Position numbers and translations under genes: made by a program
In this document: one piece after another, positions 59,596 through 64,000 of the stretch
How positions within the stretch are numbered: the stretch's first letter is position 1
Layout: each line of letters opens with the position of its first letter
Notes under the pieces: model-generated
Told to the model about the DNA's origin: nothing
Database searches by the model: none
Seen by the model: only the letters and a program-made list of their open reading frames with translations
Assembly (NCBI GenBank): GCA_026214975.1
Contig: JAOBSW010000355.1
Coordinates: forward strand, 1-64,000
Length of the DNA stretch: 64,000 nucleotides
Direction: 5' to 3'
DNA from: Gentiana macrophylla
Taxonomy: Eukaryota; Streptophyta; Magnoliopsida; Gentianales; Gentianaceae

Positions 59596-61355
59596 GCTTC
59601 GTGGAGTCGCTTGAATACAACAATCAATCGACCCAAGCCGCCATCTGATCCGTTACTAAACTAGAACTGAATCCAAGCCAGTCATTGAGCAAATGTCAGT
59701 TTAGTGTCGAACTGAGAATGTGGGTCAACAGAGTATAGCTGTCCGTAGAGCTAGAAGATCCAATATTGGGGTACCTCCCAAGAGGTATAGGTTTGATGAT
59801 AGGGTTGGATATGCACTTCAAGTTGCAGAAGAGGTGGATGGTTTTGAACCTTCTACTTAGAGGGAAGCGGTGACATGTTCTAAAACATCTCAATAGATTG
59901 CTTCCATTAGAGATGAAATGGAGTCATTACTGACGAATCAAACTTAGGATGTAGTTAAACATCCAGTTGGTAGGAGAGTTGTTACTTGCAAATGGATCTT
60001 CAAGAAAAAGGAAGGAATAATTGAGGCACAATGTGTTAAGTATAAAGCACGTTTGGTTGCAAGAGGGTTCAGTCAGAAAGAAGTGGTGGACTTTGATGAG
60101 ATATTCTCACCAGTGGTCAGACATACTTCAATTAGAGTGTTACTTGCCATGGTGGCACAACAGGACTTAAAACTTGAGCAGTTAGATGTGAAGACAATTT
60201 CTCTACATGGTGAGGTATATTAAGAGATATACATGACTTAGCCAGAGGGTTTCCAAGTTCCTGGCAAGGAAGATCTTGTGTGTAAGATGAAGAAGTCCTT
60301 GAATGGACTGAAGCAAGCTCCTAGACAGTGGTATAAGAGGTTTGACAGCTATATGATCCAACTTGGTTACAACAGAAATCCTTATGATTGATGTGTTTAA
60401 AACAGTCAGTTGGAAGATGGATCATACATCTATCTTGTGTTATATGTGGATGACATGTCGATACTGCTAGAAGAAGTCTCGATGTTCAGTGTCTGAAAGA
60501 CCTTCTCAGGGTTGTGTTTGAAATGAAGGATTTGGGTGCAGCCAAGAAAATAGGGATGGAGATCTGGAGAATAAAAGTCAGAAGAAACTGTTTTTATCTG
60601 AGCAGGGCTATATACAGAAGATTTTGTCAAAGTTTGGCATGCCAACTGCTAAGGAAATACATACTCCTATGGCATCAAATGTTCATTGGTCAGTTTTAGC
60701 TTCACAATCAGTAGAGGAGAAGAAGTATATGTCAAGAGTTCCCTATGCTAGTGCAGTTGGCCGTCTGATGTATGCCATGGAGTGCACTAGGCCTAATCTG
60801 GCTCAGGCTGTCGGTGTTGTCAGCAGGTTTATGGCTCAACCTGGAAAGCAACACTGGAAAGCTGTGAAAAGATTGTTCAGGTACCCTAGAGGTACAACTA
60901 ATGTTCGTCTTATTTATGGAGATGATACTCAAGAACTGACCACAAGATACTGTGATGTTGATTATTCAGGTCATATGGACAATAGAAAATCAATGATTGG
61001 TTATGTTTCACATTAGAGAATTCAGTTGTCAGCTGGAAAGCATCTCTTCCGCAACAAAGGGCTTTATCAACTATGAAGCCGAGTATATGGCTCTTATCAA
61101 GCAAAGAAAGGAGGGTATATAGTTGAAGGGACTAGTCAGTGATTTAGGGCTACATCAAGATCATGCTGATATTTATTGTGGCTGTTTGAGTGCAATTTGT
61201 CTTGCTAAAGATCAGGTTCATCATGAGAGAAACAAGCATATTGATGTGAGGTATCTTTTTTTGATAAGTAAGAAGAGGGTTGTAGTGAAGAAGATCATCA
61301 CCAAGGATAATCCTGCTAATATGTTCACTAAACAAGTTCAGCAGAGCAAGTTTTA
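59596..61355 (+). pseudogene. Copia reverse transcriptase and RNase H
   Basis: RT: RVVTCKWIFKKK and RLVARGFSQKE (59970-60080), FSPVVRHTSIRVLLA (60105-60150), KKSLNGLKQAPRQWYKRFDS (60286-60345) and the catalytic LYVDDM (60439-60456). RNase H: 60624-61016, with PYASAVGRLMYAMECTRPNL and DVDYSGHMDNRKS, ending in NMFTKQ at about 61320. Stops (for example in the YxEIYMT region at 60221) and frameshifts break the chain. A poorly readable stretch at 59520-59700 carries an excess of TCG/CGA words. Confidence 0.9.
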
Positions 61356-61554
61356 GGTGTGTTTGGACTTACTGAATATTCAAATCTTGTAAACTGAAAT
61401 CCGGATACTCAGTTGAGGGGAGGTGAACTGAGTGGATTCTGAGCATAAGTTTTGTACATATACATCCTGGAATTGACGAATGCATATGGTACAAGTATGT
61501 CTGATTATGCAATCTGATTGACTGTGAATGGGAGTTCAAGTCAAGGTGGAAATT

Positions 61555-62057
61555 TGTCAGTTTTGGTGACTTGATCTTTAAACTGATGAATAAACTGGTG
61601 GAATTAATCTTGAAAACTGAGACTGAGAATGATGGTCAGTTTTAAAAAAGTATATTCCGTTCTGTGAAAGTCATTTTGATGAAGTGTAAATCGAAGTTTC
61701 TTCCAAGTCGCTAGCCTATTATGGTCTCATCGAAGTTTTGCTAAGTATAACTGAGTTCTACATATAAGCAATTGATTACAAGTCTGGGAGAGTCAGTTCT
61801 GAACAGAGTTTCATCTGATGGATAACAACTGGAACTGAGGTCCACATTTGGGGTCTTTATGACAATTCCGATAAAGATCTTTGGCGGTTAGGGTTTGGAT
61901 TTATGCCTATAAATACCAATGTTGTAATCAATGCAATGTGTGTCTTTCAAGAGTGGTAATTTCACAAGTGTGTGGAATACCTTGTAACTTTGTGCATAAT
62001 AAAATATATCCTTTTTCTGTCCGTGGATTAGTCGGCATAATGCCGGAAACCATGTTA
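61555..62057 (+). repeat. 3' LTR of the second copia element (end truncated)
   Basis: Starts TGTCAGTTTTGGTGAC after AAGGTGGAAATT. It matches the 5' LTR up to ..CCATGTTAA, then switches at 62058 to unrelated LTR-like DNA; the last ~110 bp are missing. Confidence 0.85.
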
Positions 62058-62773
62058 AGTCGTATAATATGTAGCCATATAACTTAGTGTGTGTCACACA
62101 TGTGGATTAAGTTTATGGTGATACACTTGAAATGTTAGTCCGTGGTGAAGTTAATCAAAGTATGGGGTCTATTGATTAAACCACCATTAATGTGCCAGAA
62201 CACTTTATGGTGTGACCATCCTATCCGCACTCATCGACATTGGTTGTCTAAGGGACATTTATATATGATGAGAGTCATATAGACTAGACCGATTTATCTC
62301 GAGTTTCTCATATAATTCCGTGATTGGGAAATCTTATTAAATCACAAGATGATCATATATGGATTAACCTTAATCCTCAAGTGATTACATACTCCTACTT
62401 GTTTCGTGATGTGGTTTGATGTGTTCATAAGGATCGCTAAGAGGCGCGGTCGTAATCACTTTCACGCTGGCACTATTCTCGGAATGAGTGAGAAGTGTGT
62501 GTCTCACATACATGGAATCCATTCCTTCCTCGCAGGAGTAGAAAGACAATCCCATTATTTGTTGATCCTAGAAACTTATCAATCCCTCGGAGTTCAGATT
62601 TGTTATGAACTAATTGATCACAGTGGGTGAATGGTAAATAAGGATAAGATGTAGTGAAGAAGGTTTACGGAAATAATCCTACTTCATTACGGATAGTCTA
62701 TGAAGGGTTAGTTCATATGTAATGATTATATCAATGGACACTTATCGACTTGACTCGATGTTTTGAGAATAAG

Positions 62774-63030
62774 TTATATCTATAATCGATAGAGTTTCGG
62801 GCTGGATTTATAGTGGCATAATTCCGAATTAATGAATTAAGTAGAAATATTCTCGCTCGATGAATATTTTATTTAATTTATTGTAGCTACCGATTAAAGG
62901 TCTATGGTCACCAAAGTTGGCTCCTAACACGTGAGTGTTTTCTCATTTTATGGAACTTGAGAATAAATTATATAGTTGGTCTATTTAATTAATATGCAAT
63001 ATTATTTATTTGGTAAATAATATAAAATAG
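62774..63030. repeat. 257-bp tandem duplication, copy 1
   Basis: Runs from TTATATCTATAATCGATAGA to the end of ..AATATAAAATAG; repeated immediately at 63031-63285 with scattered differences. Confidence 0.9.
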
Positions 63031-63285
63031 TTATATCTATAATCGATAGAGTTCAGAGTTTGGATTTATAGTGGCATAATTCCGGAATTAATGAATTAAG
63101 TAGAAATATTCTGTTCGATGAATATTTTATTTGATTTATTGTAGCTACTGATTAAAGGTCTATGGTCACCAGGTTGGCTCCTAACACGTGAGTGTTTTTC
63201 ATTTTATGGATCACCCTCAAGAATAAATTACATAGTTGGTCTATTTAATTTCAATATTATTTATTTGGTAAATAATATAAAATAG
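63031..63285. repeat. 257-bp tandem duplication, copy 2
   Basis: 255 bp, same start and end words as copy 1. Each includes CTCCTAACACGTGAGTGTTT. Confidence 0.9.
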
Positions 63286-63655
63286 AAAAGACATTTTCAT
63301 GTAATATTATTTTAATGTTAAAGTTGGCGCCATATAATGTGGATAAATTAGGAAAAGAAATTTTTCTATATTATGTCACATGTGTAATTAATTAATTATC
63401 TATTTGTTGGATAATTAATGGAAAATTAAGAGATTGATTTTTTAGGGAATTATCTCTTATTTTGTAGCAAAATATCTTTTCCTTATGGTAATAGGTTTTT
63501 GTGGTGTGAAAAGGATAACTCTCTTGGCTAGTTATTTTCCTATATAAAGTAGTTCTTCCCAACACAATTAAAAACACATAATGCGCCACCACCAAAATAA
63601 AAAGGAAGAAAAATTAGTTTCTTGCCTTTGTCATTTGAAGAACAAAAACCTCGGG

Positions 63656-64000
63656 TTTTTTTTTTTGGTTAAAGGTAGAAAATTTTATAACCAAGGTATG
63701 CAAAATACTAGAAATTACATCCTAATCAGAATTAGAACTAAACTAACACCTACACGGTGTTGAAAAGAGGTTAGATTTGTTGATTCCAAGTCAGATAAGA
63801 CCCCTGTGGTTATATGCAACAAGAAACAACAGCCACTAAACATATAACAACACCCAAAAATCACTAAAAGGGGTCAAGTGAGAGCATAACTCACAGAGCC
63901 TATCCCAAGGTGTGTAGAGAAACAAAATAATCTCATACATCCACCAACAAAACCTACTAGAAATCAAAAAAGATATACAAAACCCTAACATCATGGGGTG
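63656..64000 (-). mobile_element. 3' end of an L1-type LINE, open at right edge
   Basis: A poly-T at 63656-63666 is the poly-A tail of a minus-strand LINE. The reverse complement matches 16140-16495 (for example ATGATGTTAGGGTTTTGTA and GTTGGTGGATG..). It covers only the 3' UTR; coding sequence would lie beyond the window. Confidence 0.85.

Larger units (their letters stand above)
62058..63655 (+). repeat. Diverged LTR fragment related to the 33094 LTR
   Basis: Shares order and many words with 33200-34600 (for example GTGAAGTTAATC, GACCGATTT, ATGGAATCCATTCCTTCC, AATGGTAAATAAGGATA) and a late TATA box (CCTATATAAAGTAG, ~63539). Both ends are missing: cut by the copia LTR on the left and by a LINE tail on the right. 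No coding sequence. Confidence 0.7.

Overview
The window looks like an AT-rich, repeat-dominated stretch of a flowering-plant (probably eudicot) nuclear genome. It contains plant L1-type LINEs, Ty1/copia and Ty3/gypsy LTR retrotransposons primed by initiator-Met tRNA, non-autonomous LTR elements, and one small host gene family: type-2 non-specific lipid transfer proteins (nsLTP2). The species cannot be fixed from sequence alone. I see no prokaryotic operon, CRISPR array, tRNA or rRNA.

Layout. 1-1566: the 5' part of a LINE ORF1 (minus) running off the left edge. 1567-2413: the first ~850 bp of an LTR whose full copy lies at 18960-20695. 2408-5967: two nsLTP2 repeat units; the gene at 4736-5038 is the only intact copy in the window. 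5968-10222: a copia-like gag start fused to the U5, PBS and non-coding interior of a LARD-like element. 10223-20695: the 3' part of another non-autonomous LTR element, with its own TATA box, a gag/transposase-like ORF broken by a 5'-truncated LINE (about 12000-16495), a polypurine tract and a 1736-bp 3' LTR. 20696-21704: a gypsy RNase H scrap and an inverted LTR fragment. 21705-26455: three more nsLTP2 units. 26456-34887: the second, longer copy of the LARD-like element, with 3' LTR 33094-34887. 34888-40412: the gag region and a 3.2-kb 3' LTR of a SIRE-like or TR-GAG element. 40413-46615: a rearranged copia element. 47173-55624: a decayed chromovirus-like Ty3/gypsy element (minus). 56718-62057: a second copia element. 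62058-63655: an LTR fragment with a 257-bp tandem duplication. 63656-64000: the 3' end of a LINE (minus) running off the right edge.

The main architectural event is a segmental duplication. Block A (2408-10222) and block B (about 21620-30702) share two or three nsLTP2 units plus the same fused copia-gag/LARD sequence, breakpoints included, so the mosaic existed before it was duplicated. Every nsLTP2 unit carries transposon debris (a LINE C-terminal fragment, a piece of inverted LTR and an unrecognised exon-like remnant), so the gene family expanded together with its repeats.

A caution applies to the pseudogene calls. Many differences between duplicate copies, and several frameshifts in conserved motifs, fall at CTG/CAG/CCGG sites (often CTG becoming TCG or CTCG). 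Deamination does not explain that pattern; read or consensus error at methylated CHG sites may. Some 'broken' genes may be intact in the plant. I found no convincing previously undescribed functional system; the best leads are the internally promoted ORF at 11001, the non-coding LARD interior with its 135-bp repeats, and the co-duplicated nsLTP2 units.
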